From Nautilus pompilius (taxonomy: Eukaryota > Mollusca > Cephalopoda > Nautilida > Nautilidae): 64,000 nucleotides of DNA. Location: NCBI GenBank assembly GCA_018389105.1, contig JACATO010002134.1:477001-541000 (forward strand), given 5' to 3'. Made by a program: the position numbers and the translations under genes. The stretch's first letter is position 1. Every line of letters starts with the position of its first letter. Shown one piece after another: positions 13,111-23,698 of the stretch. The notes under the pieces are model-generated. The model was not told where the DNA came from. It saw only the letters and a program-made list of their open reading frames with translations, and made no database searches.

Positions 13111-15745
13111 ATAGGTGCTATGCCACACAGTACCTCCTTATCTGTGTGCCTTCAATCTCTCATGTTTTGCATTACAAGTGTATTGACTAAATACACAGCC
13201 AGTTCAATAAATACCAGTGCTTCTAGGCTTGGGTTGGGTGTAAATACCCAGGTGGTATAAGTAAACTAAAAACTAATGTGGTTACAGAGAGTTAAATTTA
13301 TTAATCTGTGTTTAATTCCTGAAACTGTTCCAATGATTTAAATCCTTTTCTTTATCTGCATGTTGTTCTTGTGTCTTTAAGTTTGTGCAGGGATAATTTG
13401 CCTGATTTATAAGGATGTTTGCTAGCTGGGAACTTGTGCAAATGCTGATAAGGCCACAGTAATAAAAGCTCATCACCAGATGTATTGTGAACTGGGTGTC
13501 TTCCCCTTTCACCTTTTGATCTCAAGGGTTATTAAGCAGTGGGGAAGTACTCATTATTATCCAGAAAGGGATGGGGGATTGCTCCTCTCCCCAACAGAGA
13601 ACCCTATAATAGGACTTGACAAATAGAGGTGCCAAGAAAAAAGCTTTGGTTTCACCCAGCTTGGATTACAAATCTCCAGGCTCCTGAGATGTAACTATAA
13701 ACAATAAAGATAAAACGGTGATGGAATGGTCTGTGGTTACTAATGGAAAAGCATTTTTGTGGAACCTTAAAACCATTCTATACCAGATGGGATAACTATT
13801 CTTTTCTGCGGAAAATTTTGAATAAATATCCCACAATGTAATGCAGTAGAAACTGATAAGTTTTTTTAAAAAGTAATTCAAATTAATTTATGTATGCATT
13901 CTCTATATTTCCCACCTTATTTGAACTGAAATATTTTTTAAAAATCTATTTAAAAGATGAACATTTACATTTGAATGTCATATGCCGTATACAGCAATTT
14001 TAAAGATGTAATATCTATTGAGTTTTTCTCTCTTTTTTGTGTTTATGGGAAGTGGTTACATAGAACCTAAATAAAATTACTTGTATCTATAATGAGTATG
14101 TTACTCAATTATAGCCTTAAAGAGATGATGCTGTTTATGTCCAAAATACAAGTTATGATAGAACTTTTGTTAACACGGGAGAGAGAAAGAGAGTCACCAA
14201 TTAAAAGAAGAAAAATTAGATATGATTTTATCAAAATCTATGGATTAAGACCATGCATTAACAACTAGATTAACCAATGAAGAGTTATTTATCCTTGGTT
14301 CTCAACCACCAGATTATCCTTGCACAGATATCCAACGGAATCACACATTAGTAGTGCTATTACTTCTGATAGAAATGTTGCATTTGTTTTATTTCTGTGC
14401 TCAAGAAAGACGGATAAAGACTGCACACTTTTTTCTTTTTTATCTATATAAATTTACATATATTTCCAAAATTTAAAAAAAAAAAGAAAAAGCTTTTCAG
14501 ATATGAATGCTTGGAAAATGGATGCAGCGCAGTTATGTGTGCTAGATGAAGACAGAAATCACTCATCTTCTGCGACAAGTTTGGAAGCATGTTGCTCAGA
14601 TAATGCATTAAGAAATTTTACTGTGTGAAATATATCATAATTCACTCTGATTGTTATAAATACTTTTGATTATATTACAGACGTAAGTAGAATTTTTGAT
14701 AAAGCTAATAACAGAGGTGACTTTCAGATAAATCTACATTGTCTGAACTGTTCGGTGTAATGCTGAGGAAGGTCTTCAGGGTTGTTTTAAGGGAGAAGCT
14801 TTGCTAATAAATGTTGGGCCTAAGACTATTCTTAATTAAAAATGTGGATATATTCTTCCTGCTTGCAAAGTTAGAATTGTAAACCAAACTATAAAACTGA
14901 AAACAAGATTACTCTATATCATTGTAGAAAACCTTAGTTTTGGTTACTTTCTGGAGAACTCGTTTAAGAGTTGTGTGAAGCAAACTTTGGCTTAAAATGG
15001 GTTTTCAACAGATTAAAAAATACATTTTTCACTTTTCCAAAAGCAAGTATTGCAGAGGAGGTGGTCCCTACAGTAAAAACACCAAGGCAGTGGTGGACAT
15101 TAAGAGAGGAATGATTGCGCATAATGTATGAAGTTAATTGTCAGCTTTATAAGACTGTTTGCACTGGTAAGGTATGGTGTGCACCTGATGGAAAGAAAAA
15201 CTTATTCTCTCACTCAACCTTATTGCTCTACATTTTGGGTATACATTTTTTTTTTTTAAAATGATGCTAATGAAGATCCAAGCCAGGTTCTTTACTGCTT
15301 TATTTCAAACTACAAATCATTGAATCTTTGTGTATTAAATATTATAAACTGCTCTTAACAGGATTCCTTCAATTTAAATTATTATTTCTTTCTCTTTACC
15401 ATTTTACAATATCTGCATATCTTTTATTGTACTTTGTGCCTTAATTTACTATATATTGTGGCTTGTTCCGTGGTGACGTCTGGTAGGAAGTGGACTCAGA
15501 TGCAACCAAAATATTCTACGTTTGAGTTTTTCTTTTTTATGTTCAACCTCCTAAGTGTTTTTGTTTCTACTTAAGTTTAAGCTTAGTTATGTAGCTGAAC
15601 TATTGATGAGGTTAGATGGCAGAGGACAGAGCTTTGTGTAAGTCATAATAAAATCTTCCTGGGATAAAATAATCGAAATTATGTCTACCTCTAAAATTTC
15701 TAGCTGAATTTATACAAATATTTAGTAAACTTCTGCTCACAATGT
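13111..15745. other. intronic, nothing recognised
   Basis: AT-rich, no exon with coupled splice sites and coding bias, and no transposon termini were recognised. Confidence 0.4.
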
Positions 15746-15812
15746 TCTCTGAAAACCTGACCCCAATAGTTTGTCACTTAGTCTGGCTCTAGACCACTAG
15801 ACCACACTAATT
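15746..15812 (-). repeat. possible SINE head fragment
   Basis: On the minus strand the sequence GTGGTCTAGTGGTCTAGAG resembles the tRNA-like A box of the window's SINE family. The B box and body are missing or unrecognisable, so this is a weak call. Confidence 0.3.
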
Positions 15813-16458
15813 TCTTCTCTTTCTCTCTCTCTCTCTTTTTTAAAGGAAGCTGACTCAGGCAGATTTATTGGGATAAGGTTAATTTCCACAGCTTGCAAGT
15901 TTGTGTAATGCAAGAAGAGCCAAGTGAGGGAAGGAAATTTTATATTTAAGTCTACTTAGAAGATGTAAAGCCATCATTGGCTTATTTAAAGCTCCCTAGA
16001 GATATAAAGAATTGATTCATAGAGTCACTATTTTGGTTGTACATTTTTGCCTCCATGCACCCAAGGTTCAAATGGATATTAAAAATTGGAGGGGGTAATT
16101 ATAAAAGCTGTAAGAATAAAAAAAATGCTTGGTAAAAATGGTAAGAAAAATATAAATACAGTATAGGAAAGTCTTTTTTTTCTTCCACTGAGTTGTTAGT
16201 ATTTAATTGTGATTCTCCAAAGTAGTGATGGTACAATCCTCTTCTTATCTGTTTTTATTATAGTTTAAGGTATCCAGGATCTGTATTATCTATTTCCTCT
16301 ATACATTTTTTCATGGGTTAGATTTTGGCGAAGTTCAACAAGAGCTAAACCATATATTATCTTCCATAACATTCACCTTGTGTAAATGTTTTCTTAATAT
16401 TATCATATAGAAGCTTGTTTCAGGTGTTCATCATCCTCTCACACACACACTTAATATA

Positions 16459-18007
16459 TAGGTGTGTCTCAAAAAATTAGAATATCGTGGAAGAGTTCAA
16501 TATTTTTTGTCAGTTATTTCAGAAAGTGAAAATTGTATATATTCTAGACTCATTACATGTAAACTAAAATGTTTCAAGCATTTTTTAATTTTAATTTTGA
16601 TAATTACGGCCTACAGCTAAAAAAAATTTAAAAAACGTATCTCAAAATATTAGAATATTCCATTTAGAGTTTGAGTAAATCACTATTTATGCAGTAAAAA
16701 TACCATGAATCTCTCATTCTGGTTCAGTACACAACCACAATCATGGGGAAGACTGCGGACTTGACATTTGTCCAGAAGATACTCATTGACACCCTCCACC
16801 AGGAGGGTAAGCCACAGGTCATTGCTGAAAGGGCTGACTGTTCGCAGAGTGCTGTATCAAAGCATATTCATGGAAAGTTGACTGGAAGGGAAAAGTGTAG
16901 TAGGAAAAGGTGCACAAGCAAGAGGGATGACTGCAGCTTTGAGAGGATTGTCAAGCAAAGCCAATTCAAGAACTTGGGGGAACTTCACAAGGAGTGGACT
17001 GAGGCTGGAGTCAATGCATCAAGAGCCACCACACAGAAATGTCCAGGAAATGGGCTACAAGTATCGCATTCCTAGTATCAAGCCACTCCTGAACCAGAGA
17101 CAATGTCAGAAGCATCTTACCTGGGCTAAGGAGAAAAAGAACTGGACCGTTGCTCAGTGGTCCAAAGTCCTCTTTTCAAATGAAAGTAAATTTTGCATTT
17201 AATTTGGAAATCAAGGTCCCACAGTCTGGAGGAAGAGTGGAGAGGCACAGAATCCAAGTTGCTTGAAGTCCAGTGTGAAGTTTCCACAGTCAGTGATGAT
17301 TTGGGTGCCATGTCATCTGCTGGTGTTGGTCCACTGTGTTTTATCAAGTCCAAAGTCAACACAGCCATCTACCAGGAGATTTTAGAGCACTTCATGCTTC
17401 AGTCTGCTGACAAGCTTTATGAAGATGCTGATTTCTTTTTCCAGCAGGACTTGGCACCTTCCCACAGTGCCAAAACTACTAGTAACTGGTTTGCTGACCA
17501 TGGTATTACTGTGTTTGATTGGTCAGCCAACTCGCCTGACCTGAACCCCATAGAAAAGAGGAAGATGAAAGACACCAGATCCAACAATACAGACAAGCTG
17601 AAGACTGCTATCAAAGCAACCTGGGCTTCCATAATACCTCAGCAATGCCACAGGCTGATCGCCTCCATGCCACGCCGCATTGATGCAGTGATTTGTGCAA
17701 AAGGAGCCCCGACCAAGTATTGAGTGCATAAATGAACATACTTTTCAGAAATTCGGCATTTCTATATTATAAATCCTTTTTTTTTTTGTTATTGATCTTA
17801 TGAAATATTCTAATATTTTGAGATAGTGGATTTTTGATTTTCATGAGCTGTAAGCCGTAATCATCAAAATTAAAACAAAAAAAGGCTTGAAATATTTCAC
17901 TTTATGTGTAATGAATCTAGAATATATGATAGTTTCACTGTTTGAATTAAATTACGGAAAAAAAAATGAACTCTTCCACAATATTCTAATTTTTTGAGAT
18001 GCACCTG
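16459..18007 (+). mobile_element. near full-length Tc1 transposon, fish-type, inactivated
   Basis: A 1.55-kb element between TA dinucleotides. Its ends are long (about 210 bp) inverted repeats that start TAGGTGTGTCTCAAAAAATT on the left and the complement of CAGGTGCATCTCAAAAAATT on the right. Each holds a second inner copy of the CTCAAAATATTAGAATATT motif, the IR/DR layout of some Tc1 elements. Between them lies a DD34E transposase gene. TIRs and coding region resemble, from memory, a Tc1 group widespread in teleosts and reported in lampreys. In a mollusc-like genome this would suggest horizontal transfer. The gene is broken by frameshifts and a stop, so the copy cannot make transposase, but its complete ends could still be mobilised in trans. 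Confidence 0.85.
16743..17723 (+). pseudogene. Tc1 transposase pseudogene
   Basis: Starts MGKTADLTFVQKILIDTLHQ, the usual start of this Tc1 group, then a paired-type helix-turn-helix (AERADCSQSAVSKHIHGKL). The frame shifts near 17020, resumes through WAKEKKNWTVAQWSKVLFSN, meets a stop (TAA) at 17200, and shifts again before MLQSADKLYEDADFFFQQDL. The first catalytic Asp (family LFSDES) is Asn here (LFSNES). The second Asp (FQQD) and the Glu (SPDLNPIE) are present, but the segment after PIE that usually reads NLWGIVK is deleted. The C-terminus ends ...RIDAVICAKGAPTKY, typical for the group, at TGA 17721. A family member is about 340 residues. Confidence 0.85.
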
Positions 18008-19000
18008 TATATTGAATAGAGTCCCATCTCACAATGCTTTTAACTGTTTGTAAACCCAATAATTTTTGTTATAATATTAACTTTCTTTAATTGTATGGAT
18101 ACTGTGTTTTTGATTTTCATTGTTTTCATGTTTTATATAAACATATCAACAACCTTGTTGGGTTATGTGGTGCTTTAGCATTTCTGCTTTTATCTATTAT
18201 TTAAAAAGGAAGAGGGAATGCAACCTTTTTCTTCACATTTCTGATTGTATTTCACTTATATTGCAAAGTTATAAACAAAGTTGATTGACTACAGTTACAT
18301 TTCTGCTAAATGTTGGAGCGCTAATTTATGCTAAAAGTACAAGAACTGGACAAATTGTATATGCACTATGTAAGAAATATTTTTGGAATAAAATGGCAAG
18401 AGGATCTTCAACAATAAAACACTGAGATAAGCCAACTTATTTTTGATGGACTGGGCAGGTATCAGGATGTCTGACTGCCCAAACAAATTTGCTGTGGTTA
18501 ACTGTCTGTCATCAGTAACATACACTTAGGGAGAAGAGTATAAATGCTACAAGGACACTCTAAAACAAAGATATGAAGTTGTACTATCTATCACTGTTTG
18601 ATTCAGAAGCTGCTGCAGAAGACAGAAATTAATGGTACCATATAATTTAAGAAGCTGGCAGCCATCTTGAAGAAAGAAGACTTCAGAGAACAAAGCAGCA
18701 GCATCAATAACACATGGATTTCAGATGTAATGCTTGCAGTTGGTACTGTAGCTCCAGAATAGCAGTGGTAAGCCATAGAAGGAAACATACCTGACCCCAC
18801 ATTCTTTTCCAGAGCAGTCCTTGTCTACTATTGATGAGATAACCATCAGTGTATTGAAAATTAAGACGATGCATCACTCATTGTTGATTAATTATTGCCA
18901 GAAAAGTGAAAAGTTAAACATGCTAACCAAGGCAACTGATACCATTGAAAAACAAAATGAAAAAGCATGAGTGTGGGGCAATCTGTATACTATCTGGTTA
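18008..19000. other. intronic, nothing recognised
   Basis: Lies between the Tc1 and the mariner. No exon, RNA gene or repeat end was recognised. Confidence 0.4.
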
Positions 19001-20219
19001 TTACAAATATTTGGTCAGTTTTTTTACTGCAAGAATGAGACTTCTTATCATTGATGAACGTGCAGTTTATTAATCAAAGTAAGTTTCATTACAATCAGTA
19101 CACTTGTCAACAAGTTACAAGTGCATTTATACCATTTTGAAAAAATTTGGATTTCTGGAGTCGATAAACTTTTGGAAGGCAGTTTTAGTTGCTGCTTGGT
19201 TGGAGAAGGATTCCATATGGAGGAAGCTGTCGAGGTATTTGAAAAGGTGGTAGTCTGTGGGAGAAAGGTCTGGTGAATAGGCTGGGTGACGGAGAACTTT
19301 GTACCCTAACCTGTTCAGTTTCTGAACAGTCACTTTTGCAACATGAGGATGAGCATTGTCATGGAGCAGCATTGGGCCTCTTCGATTCACCAATGCCAGC
19401 TGTTGTTGGAAGAGCTTCTGATGATTGATGTTTAATTCATAACAGTACCTTTCAGCTGTGATGGTTTTGCCAGGTTGCAAGAAGTTATAGTGAATAACAC
19501 CAGTTGCAGTCCATCATACAGTGGCTGTGATCTTTTTTGGGTGGAGGCTGGGTTTTGGAATGTAGTTAGGTGCCTTTTCTCTGTTGAGCCACTGTGCTGA
19601 TTGTTTGCAATTGTTGTAAAGGATCCATTTTTCGCCACGTGATTCGGTTAAGAAATGGGTCGTTTTTGTTTCTTATGACAAGCGAAGAGCAGATCTCCAA
19701 TCGATGATTTTGTTGTTGTTCATTCAACTCGTGAGACACCTACTTGTCAAGCTTTTCCACTGGCCAATTGCGTCAAGATGCCAGGAAACAGTTACAGTGC
19801 TTACGTCAAGCTGTCCAGCAATTTCTCTGTTTTTCTTGATTTGGCTTCAACTGAGGCTTTCAGATGGTTGGCATCACAGCTGGAAGGACATCCGCCATGT
19901 TCCTTATCTTCGAGGCTCACATCTCCTGATTGAAACTTCGATAACCATCGTTGTACTGTGCGCTCATTTGCTGTGTCTTTGTCTCATGCTTAATGTTACG
20001 AATTGCCTCGCTCACTTTGTGGCCTCATTTGAACTCGTGAAAGCAAAATGGCACGAAAAATTTTTCTGTCCATGCTTCACTCAGAACCTTGAAACAACTA
20101 TCCATTTTATTATTTTTAGAAAGGTAATGATATATAACTTATTCTACATGCACCTTCACAAGAATGCAAAAAATGAACCCCAACTTAACATAATATAAAA
20201 ACCGACAAAACTTTTGTAA
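19001..20219 (-). mobile_element. mariner transposon, SETMAR/Hsmar1-like, inactivated
   Basis: About 1.2 kb bounded by imperfect inverted repeats: TTACAAATATTTGGTCAGTT on the left and the complement of TTACAAAAGTTTTGTCGGTT on the right, with a TA before the left end (the right-hand TA has decayed to TG). The TIR style recalls the CAAAAGTAATTGCGGTTTT ends of Hsmar1. The transposase lies on the minus strand and is broken by several frameshifts and stops. Element length is a little under the typical 1.3 kb. Confidence 0.8.
19066..20115 (-). pseudogene. mariner transposase pseudogene
   Basis: The best preserved frame (19127-19480) reads QPGKTITAERYCYELNINHQ, then PMLLHDNAHPHVAKVTVQKL with the second catalytic Asp, then YSPDLSPTDYHLFKYL with the third Asp, the DD34D signature of mariner. 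A neighbouring frame (19432-19638) holds the upstream WLNREKAP-like and LHPKK-like part. The C-terminus, INALVTC...CTDCNETYFD and TAA near 19066, is recoverable across a small indel. The N-terminal DNA-binding region (about 19640-20115) is in pieces. The + strand open frame at 19704-20198 is merely antisense to it. Similarity is to the transposase half of SETMAR, from memory. Confidence 0.8.
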
Positions 20220-20689
20220 TGACCTGCTAGACGGTATCTTTAAGAAATCTAACAGCAGCATACAGTAAATGTATTGATAGATTGTCGGAAGCTCACTTAG
20301 TGTATGACAAATAGGAATATTTACTACTTTTCGCATATATACTGAATTTAACAAAGTTGACAAAATATGTTTGATGCTTTATTTGATTTTGTTTTCCTGA
20401 AATTCTAAAGCATTTTCTTATTATTTTCCTCCTTGCATTTCTTAAACTATTTTTTCATAATTATATTATAGGGATATCAACTCTTGTGGCTTATCTATTT
20501 TGCCAAATATTTCAATTATGAATGGCTTCACTTAGGAACATACAGTTTTACCTTCAAGTTCAAATATGGATAAAGATCATTAGTGTTAATGGAAAATAAC
20601 ATTAGAATTTTTACTGTTTAACTTATCTTTTCTTCTTATGTTTGCTGGGTGCATCTAACATTATTGGCTCTGTTCTTATGAAGACACAC
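20220..20689. other. intronic, nothing recognised
   Basis: AT-rich; no feature seen. Confidence 0.4.
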
Positions 20690-20771
20690 TAGGGATGTTC
20701 AAATGAAACCAGACACATTATGATTACAGAAATTTTATATTTTCAGCCAGGTTTTATTTGAATATTTACTA
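20690..20771. mobile_element. ultra-short palindromic MITE, copy 1
   Basis: TAGGGATGTTCAAATGAAAC at the left, and at the right GCCAGGTTTTATTTGAATAT, a degraded inverted copy. About 82 bp including terminal TA. It shares its interior (ATGATTACAGAAAT...TTTTCAGCC) with three other copies. No coding capacity; likely moved by a Tc1/mariner-class transposase given the TA ends. Confidence 0.65.
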
Positions 20772-20777
20772 TCCATG

Positions 20778-20778
<1 letters not shown>

Positions 20779-20830
<52 letters not shown>

Positions 20831-20848
20831 GTTGTTGTTGTTATTATT
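20779..20848. repeat. (TTA)n microsatellite
   Basis: About 20 ATT/TTA units with a short TTG-interrupted end. The poly-Asn minus-strand frame across it is an artefact. Confidence 0.95.
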
Positions 20849-21550
20849 AATGCATATTTTTACTTTTGTGCAATAACTTTGGAAGTATATAATCTTGTCA
20901 TTTTTAACTCTCATTGTAAGCATGTTGAAGAAAGGGTTAACTTAAAACAACAGTAGAAACTTGAGATATATTACCTGAAGACCCAGTGATCACATGAATT
21001 CATCACATTAATGGCTAAGAGACTAAGAAAAGTAGAAACTGCCTTGGGTATATTTGTTTGTTTACCTGTTAATCTTTATGGATGAAAACAAAACACATGA
21101 TGCATGCTGACTGCAGCCTGATGGACTCATCCAGGCTGATTAAATGACTCCAGGAAGGGTGGCTCTGTGTTTTTCTTAGACATTATTTATCACCATGATA
21201 TTTGATCAGAGTCTGAAACTTTCTGTGAGCCTCTGAGTCAACTACAGACTGGGTCACCCCATTGAAGGGATTACTTCAGTTGGACTCAAAGGGGGGCAAA
21301 AACAATAACATCATGGTATGTGTAAAATAGGTCTCGAATTAATTTATTGATATAAGGATGCATATGCTGTAAGAGAAAGGAAAGAGCTATGATATGTGTA
21401 ACTATACACAAACAGCGCATAGTTAATATGTTTTCCTGCGTACATGGGAATAGACGGAGCTTTATAGAAGATGAACAAGGTAAGTAAATTGATTTACATT
21501 CTTCATATGTACTTTGAACTCATGGATGTTAACCTTAGAAACAACTTCCA
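20849..21550. other. intronic, nothing recognised
   Basis: No exon or repeat end recognised. Confidence 0.4.
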
Positions 21551-21805
21551 AGTAGTAGGTCCAGGTTAGATTACCACTGGACTGCTAAGACTGAGGACCC
21601 ATGTTCAAACCAGGTTATGGCATATTTCACATGTCTTTTATCATTTGTGTAGGTTACCTTCAGGCTTTCTGGTTTTCTCCCACATCTAAAAATGCAGAGT
21701 TCCTGTAGGGCCTTTTGATGCAGAAGATAATGGAAACCACTGCATCTTTCCTTGCTGCAAAACAATGCATTCTACTGCATTGCTGGCTAATAAATGAATG
21801 CTAGT
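21551..21805 (+). repeat. tRNA-headed SINE, copy 2
   Basis: Head CCACTGGACTGCTAAGACTG with B box CATGTTCAAACC, then the body CAGGCTTTCTGGTTTTCTCC-CACATC, AATGCAGAGTTCCTGTAGGG. The order of blocks matches the other copies. It lacks part of the GCTGGCCACATGGG block. Confidence 0.65.
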
Positions 21806-22136
21806 CAGTATGCTACACATTTGTGGTTTTGAACTAAGAATTTGTTACTACAAAAAAAAGATGGTTATTTTAAAATGAATGAACTCGTACATAGAATTTC
21901 CTTGTAGACAGTAATTTATACTGTATCTATTATTTTGGCTTTGCCAGACCTTGTTGGCATGCTTATCACTTGTTTGTTGGTACCATTATTCCCACAAGTC
22001 CAAACAGAAGCAGCACACGTCCCTATCACTTTTTGAAAGATATTTTTAATGTTTATATCTATACATGTATATGATTATAATATATGTTATTGCCTTATCA
22101 AAGTTATTGAAACACATTTGTATAGAATAGTTATCT

Positions 22137-22151
22137 ATATATATATATATA
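22137..22151. repeat. (TA)n run
   Basis: Short TATATATATATATATA tract followed by ACACACAC; simple repeat. Confidence 0.8.
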
Positions 22152-22859
22152 TTACACACACACTATTAAAATGTATTTAATTCAGTGGATAGTTGAGAAA
22201 ATAGCAAAATTTGTGATGTGTATTAGGCTACCCCAGAATTGTTAAGTTGAATATTCAGTACTTCTGACTGTTAGCTTAACTGGTATTAAATAGGTTGTCA
22301 TATACTGTTTTTGAAGCTTCGTCCCTTGTCAGATTTTTTTGTTTGCTCTATGGCTTAGCACCAGTATTAAAACTCAGTTTATTTGACAGTGCTAAGTTAG
22401 AATCTATGATTTTAAAATCTGTTCCATTTCATTTGAACTGCACAGATGTTGAAAGACAATTATAACATTGGAATCTTTTTTTTTAAACTTGATTTCTGTT
22501 GTTCACTGGCTCCCGATCAGTGTTTTGTTAAATTTTCTAGTATTTTTCTTTTTTGAACTTTATAATTTATAAAGCTTTCAAAAAAAGTTACCATCTTAAT
22601 CTCGCTTGCTGTAGAGGAAGATTGCCTTTATCTTAGGTAATCAGCCCAACATTTAATGTTCTTCAAGGACTCTGCTCTTGATTTGAAGGTACTTTCAGGG
22701 AGACAAATGCTTACAGTATATATATATATTCACAAAAAAAAAAGAAGAGGAGCAACCCAAATGTTGTTCACACTATCTGATATACCATATCATCAAGAGT
22801 TTAAATTCTGGTTGGGAGAAAGATCAGTTCAATGAAGCAGGTTTTTTTGGGGCTTTTTT

Positions 22860-23112
22860 TGAATGCCTACAAGGGAGACAATTTTGATGAGGGAGCATAG
22901 TGGTGCAGTTACTTGCAAGGAACCTTTGCCAATGTTGTGCTCCACTTAAGCCCTTCATTTGTAGATGTGGGAGGAAAACTGGAGTGCCTAGAGAAACCCA
23001 TGTGGCCAGCTGGTAAAGGAGAGCCAGAAGCCATGCCAGGGAGATAAGATTCCAAACTGGGCCATTTCCCTGTGGGATTCTAACTTGGTCATTCAACTGT
23101 AGCAATCCAGTA
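22860..23112 (-). repeat. tRNA-headed SINE, copy 3
   Basis: Minus orientation. The body reads, on the minus strand, CTCCTTTACCAGCTGGCCAC, ATGGGTTTCTCTAGGCACTC, CAGTTTTCCTCCCACATC. The degenerate tRNA head (CTGGATTGCTACAGTTGAAT) lies at the right end. This is one of the better preserved bodies. Confidence 0.7.
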
Positions 23113-23393
23113 GGAAGTAGGTTTATTCTTTAGGCTCCTAATATTTGACTATTATCAAAAGGGTTTGGGATGGGGTTATATATAATGTAGGCCAATGCAT
23201 TCAAGCATACTATACCTGTTTAATTAAGAATATGCTGTATAAAAAGAAATGTTATACAAGCTGACCAGGAGAAAACTGGAATGAAAAATATCATTTGGAG
23301 ACCATTGACAATGGCATACTATGTTAAATTGAAGCAATAGAATGTGTACAAAATGAGAAAAGCAACAACTTTTAACTGGCAGTTTGTCTGATA

Positions 23394-23698
23394 TTACAAA
23401 CACACAGACAGACAGACACAGATACACACACACAGACAGACACAGATACACACACACAGACAGACACAGATACACACACACACACACAGACAGATACACA
23501 CAGACAGACAGACAGACACAGACAGACAGACAGAGGCACACGCAGACGCACGCACGCAGACACGCACGCAGACACGCACGCAGACACGCACGCAGACACA
23601 CGCACACAGACACACGCACACAGACACACGCACACAGACACACGCACACAGACACACTGACACACGCACACACACACACACACACACTGACAGACAGA
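23394..23698. repeat. compound CA / CAGA / CGCA microsatellite
   Basis: About 300 bp made of CACA, CAGACAGA, GATACACA and CACGCACGCAGA units, with higher-order repeats: a roughly 24-bp unit (ACAGACAGACACAGATACACAC) in three copies, then CACGCACGCAGA and ACACGCACACAGAC blocks. The long frames on both strands (Cys/Val-rich on minus, Thr/His/Arg-rich on plus) arise from the repeat and are not genes. The order of variant blocks suggests local slippage and expansion. Confidence 0.95.

Noticed and set aside
19704-20198. 164-residue plus-strand frame
   Set aside because: Antisense to the N-terminal part of the mariner transposase relic.
20735-20923. Poly-Asn minus-strand frame
   Set aside because: Product of the (TTA)n microsatellite.
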